From assembly GCF_010093385.1 (NCBI RefSeq), contig NZ_PDWV01000005.1, forward strand, positions 62,001-126,000: DNA of 64,000 nucleotides, in the 5' to 3' direction. Positions 10,025-18,829 of this stretch are shown one piece after another (positions within the stretch are counted from its first letter, which is position 1; every line of letters starts with the position of its first letter). Both the position numbers and the translations under genes were made by a program. This stretch comes from Pseudoxanthomonas mexicana. Lineage in GTDB: Bacteria; Pseudomonadota; Gammaproteobacteria; Xanthomonadales; Xanthomonadaceae. Under the pieces are notes generated by a model. The model saw only the letters and a list, made by a program, of their open reading frames with translations. It was not told the DNA's origin and did not search any database.

Positions 10025-10846
10025 TCAGCGCTTGGCGCGCTCCATCGCGATCAGGTGGTCGGTGATGCGCAGCACGTCGTCCCAGGTCCGGCCACCGGTC
10101 ACGCGGTACTTGCCGTTCACCACAAGGGTCGGGGTGCTGGCAACGCCCGAGCGCTGCGCGAACTGCATGCCGCGGCCCATCTTGGCGTTGGTCGCGAAGC
10201 TGTTCATCAGGGCGACGAACTCCTGCGGGTCGACGCCGTAGCCGGCGTAGAACTTGGCGAGCTGCGCGGGATCCGCCGGCGGCTTGCCTTCGCCGGGCAG
10301 CGTGCGCTGCAGGTGGATGGCGTTGAACACGGCGTCGTGGGTCTTGTCGACCAGGCCCTTGGCCTCGGCGGCATAGAAGGCCTTGGCGTAGGGTTCCCAG
10401 GCCTTGCCGAAGGCCACCGGCACATAGCTCACGCGCACGTCGGCCGGCAGCCGGGCCTTCCATGCGCTCATGCGCGGCGCGAACGCACCACAGGCCGGGC
10501 AGACGTAGCCGAACACTTCGACCACTTCCACCTGGCCGTTGAGCGGGGCGTAGGGCTGGCCACCGGCGATTTCCTCGTAATCGCGGCCGGCGACCGGCGC
10601 CGGACCTTCCGGCGGCAGGACCGGATTGGTGTTGGCGGCCGTTGCCGCATCCGGCACCGCGTCGGTGGACGGCGTGGCGGCATTGGCGGGCGCGGCGGAG
10701 GTATCGGCCGGCGGCGCAGCGGTGTCGGCCGGGGCCGTGGCGGCCGGCGCATCACCCGTCGGCGTGGTGTCGGTGGATGGCTTCGGTCCGCAGGCGGCCA
10801 GCACCGGCAGCAGCAGGGACAGCATCAAGGCGTGGCGGAATTTCAT
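10025..10846 (-). CDS. DsbA-family thiol:disulfide interchange lipoprotein
   Basis: 273 residues. The lipobox is LPVLAAC (Cys19), predicting a lipid anchor. An unusually long, low-complexity Pro/Ala/Thr linker (residues ~20-85) joins it to a DsbA-like thioredoxin domain with active site FGYVCPACGAF (Cys116/Cys119) and a cis-proline loop near ASTPTLVVNGKYRV. Known DsbA proteins oxidise cysteines in the periplasm; the CPAC dipeptide differs from CPHC and will alter redox potential. It is the second of two adjacent dsbA-like genes and follows the CIHC paralogue. The open frame reaches 10933, but 10846 begins the signal peptide. Confidence 0.88.
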   Translation of the reverse strand: MKFRHALMLSLLLPVLAACGPKPSTDTTPTGDAPAATAPADTAAPPADTSAAPANAATPSTDAVPDAATAANTNPVLPPEGPAPVAGRDYEEIAGGQPYAPLNGQVEVVEVFGYVCPACGAFAPRMSAWKARLPADVRVSYVPVAFGKAWEPYAKAFYAAEAKGLVDKTHDAVFNAIHLQRTLPGEGKPPADPAQLAKFYAGYGVDPQEFVALMNSFATNAKMGRGMQFAQRSGVASTPTLVVNGKYRVTGGRTWDDVLRITDHLIAMERAKR

Positions 10847-10943
10847 CGCGCGTGCTCCAACGGGTCGAGAGAAGAGGGGCGCCGGCCGGGCCGGGAATGG
10901 GACATTCTGCATGGCGTCCGCGAAGGCCGCCATGACGGGATCG

Positions 10944-11594
10944 TCACTTGCGGGCGCGCTCGCGGGCCACCAGCCGCTCGGCGATCTTCAGCATGTCGTC
11001 GTAGGTGCGCCCGCCGATGACGCGGTACTTGCCGTTGACGATGATCGTCGGCGTACCTTCCACGCCGGCGGCGGCCACCCAGTCGCGGGCCCGGGCCAGC
11101 TGCGCATCGACCTGCGGTCCGCGCAGGGCCGCCATGAACCGGGCGCGGTCCACGCCCTGGCTGGCGTAGAAGCCGGCGATCTCCTCGGGCGAGGCGTTCT
11201 GGATGGGCAGGGCGCCGGTCTTGTGCAGGGCGTCGAACACGGCCTGGTGCGTACGCGGCTGCACGCCCAGCTGCTGCGCGGCGAAGAAGGCGCGGGCATA
11301 GGGAATCCAGTAGCCCCCGAAGGCGGCGGGCACCGGCGTCAGCTGGACGTCGCGGGGCAGGGTCTTCTTCCACGCGGCGAGGGTGGGCTCGAAGTGCGCG
11401 CAGTGGATGCAGGTGTAGCCGAACACCTCGGCGACTTCGATCTTGCCCTTGGCCGGTGCGAACGGCCTGCCTTCCGCAATCACTTCGTAATCCCGCCCTT
11501 CGACCAGCGGCGCGGGCGCCGGCGCCGCGGCCAGCGCAGTGGCCGGCAGCAGGGCCAGCAGGGTGATCAGCACGGGCAGCAGGCGGGACGCCAT
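10944..11594 (-). CDS. dsbA: Periplasmic thiol:disulfide interchange protein DsbA
   Basis: 216 residues with a cleavable signal peptide (after ALAAA) and a DsbA domain: active site FGYTCIHCAHFEP (Cys62/Cys65), helical insertion, and cis-proline loop GVEGTPTIIVNGKYRV. It introduces disulfide bonds in exported proteins. ATG at 11594 has GGAG about eight bases upstream; an ATG at 11600 is too close to that site. The gene lies between cytochrome c4 and the lipoprotein paralogue, an arrangement found in other Xanthomonadaceae. A hairpin with a T-run separates it from cytochrome c4, so it may be only partly cotranscribed with it. Confidence 0.92.
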   Translation of the reverse strand: MASRLLPVLITLLALLPATALAAAPAPAPLVEGRDYEVIAEGRPFAPAKGKIEVAEVFGYTCIHCAHFEPTLAAWKKTLPRDVQLTPVPAAFGGYWIPYARAFFAAQQLGVQPRTHQAVFDALHKTGALPIQNASPEEIAGFYASQGVDRARFMAALRGPQVDAQLARARDWVAAAGVEGTPTIIVNGKYRVIGGRTYDDMLKIAERLVARERARK

Positions 11595-11611
11595 CGGCAT
11601 TCTCCATCGCA

Positions 11612-11645
11612 GGAAAAAGAAACGCCGGCCATGGTGGGGCCGGCG
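11612..11645 (-). terminator. Intercistronic terminator or attenuator between cytochrome c4 and dsbA
   Basis: Read on the minus strand, CGCCGGCC, a seven-base loop and GGCCGGCG are followed by TTTCTTTTTCC. This is a good intrinsic terminator shape, placed after the cytochrome gene (ending 11700) and before dsbA (start 11594). It could end most transcripts and leave dsbA with a lower level. Confidence 0.65.
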
Positions 11646-11699
11646 CAATGAACAGGAGCTTGCACTTCCGACCGCGCGGGGCGGCGGAAGTTCGCGGGG

Positions 11700-12482
11700 T
11701 TACTTGCCGCCGGCCTTCGCCGCTGCCAGGTCGTCGGCGCGCGCGTGCAGGCCCTGCAGGTAGCTGGCGAGGGCCTGAATTTCCTGCTCGGTCAGCGGGC
11801 CGGCCACCTGGGCCATGATGTTGAAGTGGGCCGGGTCCTTCAGCGTGGTGGTGCCGGCCTTGTATTCGGTCAGGCGACGGGCCGTGTAGTCCTGCATCTG
11901 GCCGCCGATGTGCGGGTAGGCCGGGCCCGGGTTGCCGGCGCCGGTCGGGCCGTGGCAGGCCATGCAGGCCGGCACGCCGCGCTTGGCGTCGCCGTTGCGG
12001 TACAGCTGCTGGCCGACTTCATAGAACTTCATGCCCTGGTACGGGCCGTCCGCCACGAGGCTGTCGTCGGCCAGGCCGGCACCGGATTTCTGGGTGGCGA
12101 AGTATGCGCCCACGTCGCGCATGTCCTGCGCGTTGAGGGTCTGGGCGAACGGCGCCATCACCGCGGCCATGCCGGTATTGCGCTCGCCGGAGGCGAACAG
12201 CGCCAGCTGCTGGGCGATGTAGCGCTCGCTCTGGCCCGCCAGGCGCGGGTACTGCGGATCGCTGGGGTTGCCGTCGGCGCCGTGGCAGGCCGCGCAGGCG
12301 GCCGCCTTGGTCTGTCCGGCCTTGGCATCGCCCCAGGTGGTCTTGGCCAGGTTGATGTCGAGCGGCGCGGTCTCGACCGGCGCATTGTCCGGCACCGGGA
12401 CCACGGTGGTCTGTGCAAAAGCGACTGCGCCCACGGCCAACACGGCCAGTCCGGCAAGTCCCATAACGCGAGCGTGGCGCAT
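11700..12482 (-). CDS. Periplasmic dihaem cytochrome c4
   Basis: 260 residues with a signal peptide (cleaved after AFAQ) and two class I cytochrome c domains. Haem is attached at CAACH (Cys63-Cys66-His67) and CMACH (Cys173-Cys176-His177); distal methionines are likely in TGMAAVM and NIMAQV. Cytochrome c4 carries electrons from the bc1 complex to terminal oxidases in the periplasm. The start has GGAG seven bases upstream. It opens a minus-strand cluster with two DsbA-like proteins; c-type cytochrome maturation and disulfide chemistry share the same cysteines. Divergent from engB. Confidence 0.93.
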   Translation of the reverse strand: MRHARVMGLAGLAVLAVGAVAFAQTTVVPVPDNAPVETAPLDINLAKTTWGDAKAGQTKAAACAACHGADGNPSDPQYPRLAGQSERYIAQQLALFASGERNTGMAAVMAPFAQTLNAQDMRDVGAYFATQKSGAGLADDSLVADGPYQGMKFYEVGQQLYRNGDAKRGVPACMACHGPTGAGNPGPAYPHIGGQMQDYTARRLTEYKAGTTTLKDPAHFNIMAQVAGPLTEQEIQALASYLQGLHARADDLAAAKAGGK

Positions 12483-12610
12483 GCTAAAGCTCCGAAACCC
12501 TTGACTGATGCGGCGCCCAAGGCCACCGCGAAACCCGCGAATTATCGTCGCGGCCGGCCGTTGCGGTCAATTCAGCCGCGGATCCGGCCCGCCCGTGCGA
12601 TCCTAGCGGC

Positions 12611-13210
12611 ATGTCGAACCCGCTCAATCCCGCCCAGTACCTGCTTTCGGCGCACACCACCCGGCAGCTGCCGGCCGATGGCGGCACCGAGGTGGCCTTC
12701 GCCGGCCGGTCCAATGCCGGCAAGTCCAGCGCCCTCAATGCGCTGACCCACCGCAACGGCCTGGCCCGGGTCTCCAAGACGCCCGGCCGCACCCAGCAGC
12801 TGGTGTTCTTCCAGGTCCAGCCCGACCGCTATCTGGTGGACCTGCCCGGCTACGGCTACGCCAAGGTGCCTCAGGAGCTGCAGGCGCACTGGCAGGCCTT
12901 CATCGACCAGTATTTCCGCACCCGCGAGGCGCTTCGGGGCCTGGTGGTGGTGATGGACATCCGTCATCCGCTGAAGGACTACGACCGCCAGATGCTCGGC
13001 TACGCCGTGCAGCGCGGCCTGCCGGCCCATGCCCTGCTGACCAAGGCCGACAAATTGGGGCGCGGCCAGCAGGCGCAGGCGTTGCAGGCGGTGAAGAAGG
13101 AGCTGTTCTCCTCCTTCGGCGACACCGTCGGCGTGCAGACCTTTTCGGCCGAGTCCAAGCAGGGTGTGGAAGAGGCCCGGGCCGTGGTGGCCGGCTGGCT
13201 GGGCCTGTAG
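12611..13210 (+). CDS. engB: Ribosome biogenesis GTP-binding protein EngB (YsxC/YihA)
   Basis: 199 residues with a TrmE-Era-EngA-EngB-Septin GTPase fold. G1 is GRSNAGKSS, G2 region TPGRTQ, G3 DLPGYGYAK, G4 TKAD, and G5 near TFSAESKQG. EngB is an essential GTPase assisting large-subunit assembly; length is normal. There is a short leader with no clear Shine-Dalgarno sequence. Divergent from cytochrome c4, a neighbourhood seen in many gammaproteobacteria. Confidence 0.95.
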   Translation: MSNPLNPAQYLLSAHTTRQLPADGGTEVAFAGRSNAGKSSALNALTHRNGLARVSKTPGRTQQLVFFQVQPDRYLVDLPGYGYAKVPQELQAHWQAFIDQYFRTREALRGLVVVMDIRHPLKDYDRQMLGYAVQRGLPAHALLTKADKLGRGQQAQALQAVKKELFSSFGDTVGVQTFSAESKQGVEEARAVVAGWLGL

Positions 13211-13213
13211 CCG

Positions 13214-13930
13214 CTAGATCGAGACGTGGAACAGGCGGCCCACCAGCGCGGCCGCGCCCATCGCCATCGCACCCCAGAACCCGACCCGCCACGCGCCGCG
13301 CAGGACCGGCGCGCCGCCCACGCGCGCCGCCAGGCCACCGGACAACAGCAGACCGACGAGGGTGGCGGCGGTGGTGACCATGGCCACCTTCCCGGCCGGT
13401 GCGAGCACGGTGGTGGCGATCGGCAGCAGGGCGCCGACGGTAAAAGCGGCGGCGGACGCCAGTGCCGCCTGCACCGGACGCGCGCGCAGTTCCTCGGTGA
13501 TGCCCAGCTCGTCCCGCATGTGTGCGGTCAGGGCATCGCGTGCGGTGAGTTGTTCGGCCACCTGGCGCGCCAGTGCGGGCCCCAGTCCGCGGCCGACATA
13601 GATCTGGGTCAGCTCGGCCAGCTCGCTATCCGGCATGTCGCGCAGTTCGCTCTTTTCCAGGGCGAGGGCGGCGGCTTCGGCGTCGGCCTGCGACTGCACC
13701 GAGACGTATTCGCCGGCCGCCATCGACATGGCCCCGGCACCCAGGCCGGCGACGCCGGTCAGCAGGATGGTGGACGGCGTCGCCCCGCTGGTGGCCACGC
13801 CCACCACCAGGCCGGCCACCGAGACGATGCCGTCGTTGGCGCCCAGCACGGCGGCACGCAACCATCCGACACGATCGGTGCGGTGCAGTTCGCGGTGACG
13901 TGTGACCGGAGTGCGGGGATGGCGTGGCAT
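13214..13930 (-). CDS. VIT1/CCC1 family iron/manganese transporter-like protein
   Basis: 238 residues. The family signature is at the N-terminus: LRAAVLGANDGIVSVAGLVVGV, then GAGAMSMAAGEYVSVQSQADAE, followed by a soluble cytosolic Glu-rich segment (residues ~90-150) and three C-terminal membrane helices. VIT/CCC1 proteins move Fe2+ or Mn2+ out of the cytoplasm (vacuolar in plants and yeast; inner membrane in bacteria). In the plant protein, Glu/Met residues of the soluble domain bind metal, and this segment has many Glu (EKSELRDMPDSELAE). The gene ends three bases after engB, convergently; no obvious terminator lies between. Confidence 0.88.
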   Translation of the reverse strand: MPRHPRTPVTRHRELHRTDRVGWLRAAVLGANDGIVSVAGLVVGVATSGATPSTILLTGVAGLGAGAMSMAAGEYVSVQSQADAEAAALALEKSELRDMPDSELAELTQIYVGRGLGPALARQVAEQLTARDALTAHMRDELGITEELRARPVQAALASAAAFTVGALLPIATTVLAPAGKVAMVTTAATLVGLLLSGGLAARVGGAPVLRGAWRVGFWGAMAMGAAALVGRLFHVSI

Positions 13931-14106
13931 GCCGACAGCGTACGCCGGTCCGCCCCCGTGCGTCGACCGGGCGTCATCGTCTCCATGGATGGGATACTGC
14001 GGCGTTTCCGCGGCAACGATCGCGTGCGGGAGGTCACGTTATAGTGCCGGCCTTGCGATGGGGCACGCACGCCCGGCGTCGCGTCTTCTGCTTGCGAGTC
14101 CTGCCC

Positions 14107-15471
14107 TTGTCCAGTCCCAGCCACGTCGCCGACACCCCCATCACCGACCGCGCCCAGCTGGTGGACTACATCGCGTCCGGCGAGAAGCCACGTGCCGACT
14201 GGCGCATCGGCACCGAGCACGAGAAGTTCGGTTTCCGCCTGGACGACCTGCGCCCGCCGAGCTTCGACGGCGACCGCGGCATCGAGGCGCTGCTGAAGGG
14301 GCTGACCCGCTTCGGCTGGGAGGCGATCGAAGAGAAGGGGCGCGTGATCGCCCTGTCGAAGGACGGTGCCTCGGTCACGCTGGAGCCCGCCGGCCAGTTG
14401 GAACTGTCCGGCGCCGCAGTGGAAACGATCCACCAGACCTGCGTGGAAGTCGGTACGCATCTGAAGGAAGTGAAGCAGGTCGCCGACGAACTGCAGCTCG
14501 GTTTCCTCGGCATGGGCTTCCAGCCCAAATGGCGTCGCGACGAGATGCCGTGGATGCCCAAGGGTCGCTACCAGATCATGAAGGCGTACATGCCCAAGGT
14601 CGGCCAGCTCGGCCTGGACATGATGACGCGCACCTGCACGGTGCAGGTCAACCTGGACTACGCCAGCGAAGCGGACATGGTGAAGAAGTTCCGCGTGTCG
14701 CTGGCACTGCAGCCGGTGGCCACGGCGCTGTTCGCCGACTCGCCGTTCACTGAGGGCAGGCCGAACGGCTACCAGAGCTACCGTTCGCACATCTGGACCG
14801 ACACCGACGGCGACCGCACCGGCATGCTCGATTTCGTGTTCGAGGACGGTTTCGGCTACGAGCGCTACGTCGACTACCTGCTCGACGTGCCGATGTATTT
14901 CTCCTATCGCGACGGCATCTACCACGATGCCAGCGGCAAGTCGTTCCGCAAGTTCCTGCGGGGCGAGCTGGACGTGCTGCCGGGCGCCCTGCCCACGCTG
15001 CGCGACTGGTCCGACCACATGACCACCGCCTTCCCCGAAGTGCGGATGAAGAAATTCCTGGAAATGCGCGGCGCCGACAGCGGCCCCTGGAACCGCATCT
15101 GCGCCCTGCCCGCGTTCTGGGTGGGCCTGCTGTACGACGATGCCGCGCTCGATGCGGCCTGGGACCTGGTCAAGGATTTCTCGCTGGCCGAACGCCACGC
15201 CCTGCGCGACGGCGTGCCGAAGCATGCGCTGAAGCTGCCGTTCCGCGGTGGTACCGTGCGCGACCTCGCCCGCGAGGCGGTGAAGATCGCCATCGGCGGC
15301 CTGCAGCGCCGCGCGCGACTCAACAGCAAGGGCGTGGACGAAGCCGGCTTCCTCGATGCGTTGGTGGAGATCGTCGAGGCGAACGAGACCCCGGCCGAGC
15401 GCAAGCTCGCCCTGTTCAATGGCCCCTGGCAGGGCGATATCGACCGCGTCTTCCGCGAGTTCGCGTACTAG
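14107..15471 (+). CDS. gshA: Glutamate-cysteine ligase (plant/alphaproteobacterial type)
   Basis: 454 residues of the GCS2 family: RIGTEHEKFGF near the N-terminus, AGQLELSGAA, FLGMGFQPKW and MMTRTCTVQVNLDY are the family's conserved blocks. It joins glutamate and cysteine, the first and rate-limiting step of glutathione synthesis, in the cytoplasm. This class is unrelated in sequence to E. coli GshA and is usual in Xanthomonadaceae. The start is uncertain: TTG at 14107 (MSSPSHVADTPIT) fits homologue length as I recall it; upstream in-frame TTG codons exist and no strong ribosome site is seen. Glutathione made here feeds FrmA/FghA and glutaredoxin encoded nearby. Confidence 0.9.
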   Translation: MSSPSHVADTPITDRAQLVDYIASGEKPRADWRIGTEHEKFGFRLDDLRPPSFDGDRGIEALLKGLTRFGWEAIEEKGRVIALSKDGASVTLEPAGQLELSGAAVETIHQTCVEVGTHLKEVKQVADELQLGFLGMGFQPKWRRDEMPWMPKGRYQIMKAYMPKVGQLGLDMMTRTCTVQVNLDYASEADMVKKFRVSLALQPVATALFADSPFTEGRPNGYQSYRSHIWTDTDGDRTGMLDFVFEDGFGYERYVDYLLDVPMYFSYRDGIYHDASGKSFRKFLRGELDVLPGALPTLRDWSDHMTTAFPEVRMKKFLEMRGADSGPWNRICALPAFWVGLLYDDAALDAAWDLVKDFSLAERHALRDGVPKHALKLPFRGGTVRDLAREAVKIAIGGLQRRARLNSKGVDEAGFLDALVEIVEANETPAERKLALFNGPWQGDIDRVFREFAY

Positions 15472-15509
15472 CTCATCCCGCCTCAAGGCACCAGGCCGCT
15501 CCGCGCTGA

Positions 15510-15941
15510 CTACAGCGGCTTGAGCATGCAGAGGGCGCTGGCGGGGCACAGAGACCGGAACTCCGCGCTGTCGCGCACGGCATCGGGCACGGTGTCGCGC
15601 GCGACCACGTCGTAGCCCAGCCGTGCGAAGAAGGCGTCCGCTGTCTGCGTTAGCAGCACGATCCCGGTGATGCCGCGCATGCGCGCCTCGGCTTCCAGGG
15701 ACTGCACGAGACGTTGGCCATGGCCTTTGCCCTGGTGCAGGGGCGACACCGCCAGCGAGCGCAGCAGGCCTGTGTCGCCATGTTGTTCCAGGCCGATCAC
15801 GGCCACGATGCGACCATCCTCTTCCTCAACCCATAAGGCCACCTGCGAGGCGGCAAGGTCGGCCGTCGGCAAGGCATGCGTTTCCAGCAGTGCGGTGATG
15901 GCGTCGATGTCGTCGGCGCGGGAAGGGCGTATCGAAGTCAT
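15510..15941 (-). CDS. arsN2: Arsenic-resistance N-acetyltransferase ArsN2-like
   Basis: 143 residues of the GNAT fold: RPSRADDIDAITALLE at the N-terminus, acetyl-CoA-binding RSLAVSPLHQGKGHGQRLVQSLE (Q/RxxGxG/A motif), then TQTADAFFARLGYDV. ArsN proteins acetylate toxic arsenicals; the ArsN1 branch modifies methylarsenite or phosphinothricin-like arsenicals, while ArsN2 is defined mainly by its place in ars operons. Here it is the last gene of the minus-strand ars cluster, 77 bases after arsJ. GNAT assignment is firm; the ArsN2 name rests on context and overall similarity. Confidence 0.75.
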   Translation of the reverse strand: MTSIRPSRADDIDAITALLETHALPTADLAASQVALWVEEEDGRIVAVIGLEQHGDTGLLRSLAVSPLHQGKGHGQRLVQSLEAEARMRGITGIVLLTQTADAFFARLGYDVVARDTVPDAVRDSAEFRSLCPASALCMLKPL

Positions 15942-16018
15942 GGTGTTTCCCGGGGTGTCGTACGGTGTGCAAGGGCGATGATGCCTCGAAGCCGATGCGG
16001 CAGCCGGAAGCCTGCTGC

Positions 16019-17239
16019 TCAGCCTCTCACGTGCATGGTAGATCGCGGAAGCGCCACCGACACCGCCGCCGCCACGGCGATCAGCGCGGCGGAGATCGCC
16101 AGGCAGGCGGCCAGGCCCCATCGCTGGAAAACCCAGCCCGACAGCACCGTGCCCAGCAGGCGTCCCATGGCGTTGGCCATGTAGTAGAAGCCGACGTCCA
16201 GCGATACACCGTCTTCGCTGGCATAGCTGACGATCAGATAGCTGTGCAGCGCAGAATTCAGCGCAAACAGTACGCCGAAGACCGTCAGCCCGACGATCAG
16301 CACCCATGCCGCCGGCACGCCGTAGACCAGCAGCGCCGCCATCGTTGCCGGCACCATGGCGAGCAGAACGGCCCACGCGCTGGCCGAGCGCCCATCAGGC
16401 AAGCGACCCGTAGCGCGCCCGGTGATGTGCGGTGCGAACGATTGCACCAGCCCGTAGCCGATGACCCACGCCGCGAGGAATCCGCCCACCTGCCAGAAAT
16501 CCCAGCCCAGCGTGGAAGCCAGGAACACCGGCAGCGCCACCACGAACCAGACATCCCGCGCACCGAAGAGGAACATCCGCGCGGCCGACAGCAGGTTGAT
16601 GGCACGGCTCTTCGAAAAGATCTCGCGGAACTTCGGCTTGGCCCTGGCCTTGCCCAGGTCGCGCTTGAGCAACAGCAGGCTCAACAGCCACACCAGCAGC
16701 AGTGCGCCGGCCATGATCGCCACCGCGGCCGCGAACCCCACGGTGGCCAGCAGCGCGCCGCCAAGGAAGAACCCGATGCCCTTCAGCGCATTCTTCGAGC
16801 CGGTCAATGCGGCGACCCAGCGGTAGAGCGTGCCCTGCCTGTCGCCCGGCACCAGCAGCTTGATGCTGCTCTTGGCGCTCATCTTGTTGAGGTCCTTGGC
16901 GATGCCGGACAGGGCCTGCGCGCCCATGACCCACGGGACCGTCAGCCAGGCCGCGGGCACCAGCAGCATCGACAGGGCCACGACCTGCATCGCCAGCCCG
17001 ATGTTCATGGTCCGGTTGAGGCCGATCCTGGCGCCCAGCCATCCACCCACCAGATTGGTGATCACACCGAAGACTTCATAGAACAGGAACAGCATCGCGA
17101 TCTGCAACGGGCTGTAACCCAGCTGGTGGAAGTGCAGCACCACCAGCATGCGCAGCGCGCCGTCGGTCAGGGTGAAGGCCCAGTAGTTGCCGGTGATCAG
17201 CAGGTACTGGCGGACATCGGCCGACAGGCGCGCGAGCAT
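16019..17239 (-). CDS. arsJ: Organoarsenical efflux MFS transporter ArsJ
   Basis: 406 residues, about 11-12 hydrophobic segments of the major facilitator type. The N-terminus LLITGNYWAFTLTDGALRML is characteristic of ArsJ. Known ArsJ proteins export 1-arseno-3-phosphoglycerate, made from arsenate by an adjacent glyceraldehyde-3-phosphate dehydrogenase; outside the cell it breaks down to arsenate. The gene starts four bases after the gapdh stop, so the pair is translationally linked, as in characterised arsJ operons. The start at 17239 (MLARLSADVRQY) is preferred over an upstream one at 17272 that would overlap gapdh. Confidence 0.92.
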   Translation of the reverse strand: MLARLSADVRQYLLITGNYWAFTLTDGALRMLVVLHFHQLGYSPLQIAMLFLFYEVFGVITNLVGGWLGARIGLNRTMNIGLAMQVVALSMLLVPAAWLTVPWVMGAQALSGIAKDLNKMSAKSSIKLLVPGDRQGTLYRWVAALTGSKNALKGIGFFLGGALLATVGFAAAVAIMAGALLLVWLLSLLLLKRDLGKARAKPKFREIFSKSRAINLLSAARMFLFGARDVWFVVALPVFLASTLGWDFWQVGGFLAAWVIGYGLVQSFAPHITGRATGRLPDGRSASAWAVLLAMVPATMAALLVYGVPAAWVLIVGLTVFGVLFALNSALHSYLIVSYASEDGVSLDVGFYYMANAMGRLLGTVLSGWVFQRWGLAACLAISAALIAVAAAVSVALPRSTMHVRG

Positions 17240-17243
17240 GCCG

Positions 17244-18248
17244 TCAGCCCGCCTTGCCGACCAGGTGCACAAGCTCCGCGGTGCGGTTCACGTAGCCCCA
17301 CTCGTTGTCGTACCAGGCGTACAGCTTCACCTGCGTGCCATTGATCACCAGGGTGGACAGCGCGTCGACGATGCTGGAGCGCGGATCGGTCCGGTAATCG
17401 ATCGACACCAGTGGTCGCGTTTCGTAGCCCAGGATGCCGGCCAGCATGCCGTCGGCGGCGGTCTTCAGCAGCGCGTTCACTTCCTCCACCGTGGTTGCAC
17501 GCTCCACTTCGAACACGCAGTCGGTCAGCGAGGCGTTGGTCAGCGGTACACGCACGGCATGGCCGTTCAGTCGCCCCTTCAACTCGGGGAAGATTTCGGC
17601 GATGGCGGTCGCCGAGCCCGTCGAGGTCGGGATCAGGCTGCTTCCGCACGCACGCGCACGGCGCAGGTCCTTGTGCGGCGCATCCACGATCACCTGCGTG
17701 TTGGTCAGGCTGTGGATCGTGGTCAGGCTGCCGTGGCGGATGCCGATGCCTTCGTGGATCACCTTCACCACCGGCGCGAAGCAGTTGGTCGTGCACGAGG
17801 CGGCGGACACGATGCGATGCTGGGCCGGATCGAAGCGGTGATGGTTCACGCCTACAACCACGTCCAGGACGCCCGGCGACTTCACCGGCGCCGTCACCAC
17901 GACGCGCTTCACGCCCTGGTCCAGGTACGGCTGCAGCACGTCGGGTTTGCGGAATTTGCCCGAGGATTCGATCACCACGTCGCAGCCCGACCAGTCGGTC
18001 GCCGCGATGTCCTTGTTGCGCGTCACTGGAATGCGTGTGCCTTCGATCACCAGTGCCTCGCCTTCGGCAGTGATCCCGCGGTCCCAGCGGCCGTGGACCG
18101 AATCGAAAGCGAGCAGGTGCGCCAGCGTGGCGGCGTCGCCGGCGGGGTCGTTGATCTGCACGAACTGCAGGTCGGGATTGTCCCAGGCCGCACGCAGGGT
18201 GAGGCGGCCCATGCGGCCGAAGCCGTTGATGCCAACGCGAATGCTCAT
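17244..18248 (-). CDS. gapdh (ars-associated): ArsJ-associated glyceraldehyde-3-phosphate dehydrogenase
   Basis: 334 residues with NAD-binding [10 protein letters not shown], catalytic Cys152 in SAASCTTNC, and the C-terminal [12 protein letters not shown]. In ars operons this dehydrogenase uses arsenate in place of phosphate to make 1-arseno-3-phosphoglycerate, which ArsJ exports. Its place between arsC and arsJ points to that role rather than to glycolysis; the glycolytic enzyme should lie elsewhere. An upstream extension to 18506 in the same frame overlaps arsC and is not supported. Preceded by 44 non-coding bases after arsC. Confidence 0.9.
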   Translation of the reverse strand: MSIRVGINGFGRMGRLTLRAAWDNPDLQFVQINDPAGDAATLAHLLAFDSVHGRWDRGITAEGEALVIEGTRIPVTRNKDIAATDWSGCDVVIESSGKFRKPDVLQPYLDQGVKRVVVTAPVKSPGVLDVVVGVNHHRFDPAQHRIVSAASCTTNCFAPVVKVIHEGIGIRHGSLTTIHSLTNTQVIVDAPHKDLRRARACGSSLIPTSTGSATAIAEIFPELKGRLNGHAVRVPLTNASLTDCVFEVERATTVEEVNALLKTAADGMLAGILGYETRPLVSIDYRTDPRSSIVDALSTLVINGTQVKLYAWYDNEWGYVNRTAELVHLVGKAG

Positions 18249-18292
18249 GGAAGGTTCTTGGGTGGAAAAGGAATGGAAGCGGGGTGTGGCGT

Positions 18293-18787
18293 TCAGGACG
18301 ATCTGCCGATCTCGCGCACCCGCGTCTCCAGCGCCAGGCGATCCAGCGCCTCGGGCTTGAGCGCCAACAGCAACGTGATGCGGTGCTGCAGCAGGTGCAG
18401 CGCATGGGCGAAGGCCTGGCGTACCTGCTCCGATGAGCCGGCGACGGCGGCGGGATCTTCGACCCCCCAATGCGCCGTGACCGGATGGCCGGGCCAAACC
18501 GGGCACGCTTCGCCAGCCGCCTTGTCGCAGACGGTGATGATCAGGTCCATCGGTGGCGCGTCGGCGGTCGCGAACTCATCCCACGGTTTGCTGCGTAGTG
18601 TCGCGGTCGGCAGGCCGGCGTCCTGCAGGATCTGCAGCGCGATCGGATGCACGCGTCCGCGCGGATGGCTGCCTGCGCTATAGGCATGGAAGCGGCCCTT
18701 GCCCAGGTGGTTGGCCATGGCCTCGGCCAGGATGCTGCGGGCGGAATTGCCGGTGCACAGGAACAGCAGGTTGTAGGGGCGGTCCAT
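18293..18787 (-). CDS. arsC: Arsenate reductase, thioredoxin-linked low-molecular-weight phosphatase type
   Basis: 164 residues. The P-loop CTGNSAR (Cys11 to Arg17) starts the protein, and Cys87 (TVCDKA) and Cys95 (EACPVWPG) match the three-cysteine relay of the S. aureus-type enzyme (Cys10/82/89). It reduces arsenate to arsenite, which Acr3 exports. The C-terminus is longer than in the S. aureus protein (about 30 residues). Located between acr3 and gapdh in the ars operon. Confidence 0.92.
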   Translation of the reverse strand: MDRPYNLLFLCTGNSARSILAEAMANHLGKGRFHAYSAGSHPRGRVHPIALQILQDAGLPTATLRSKPWDEFATADAPPMDLIITVCDKAAGEACPVWPGHPVTAHWGVEDPAAVAGSSEQVRQAFAHALHLLQHRITLLLALKPEALDRLALETRVREIGRSS

Positions 18788-18829
18788 GGGCGAGTCCTGA
18801 AGGAAGGGGAGTGGGTGCGGAGGAAGGAA

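Noticed and set aside
16000-16800. Possible phage or plasmid mobility genes around the ars cluster
   Set aside because: No integrase, transposase, tRNA or direct repeat was found beside the ars genes, and base composition matches the neighbours.
17244-18248. Glycolytic gapA
   Set aside because: Lies within four bases of arsJ and inside the ars operon, so the arsenate-linked role is more likely.
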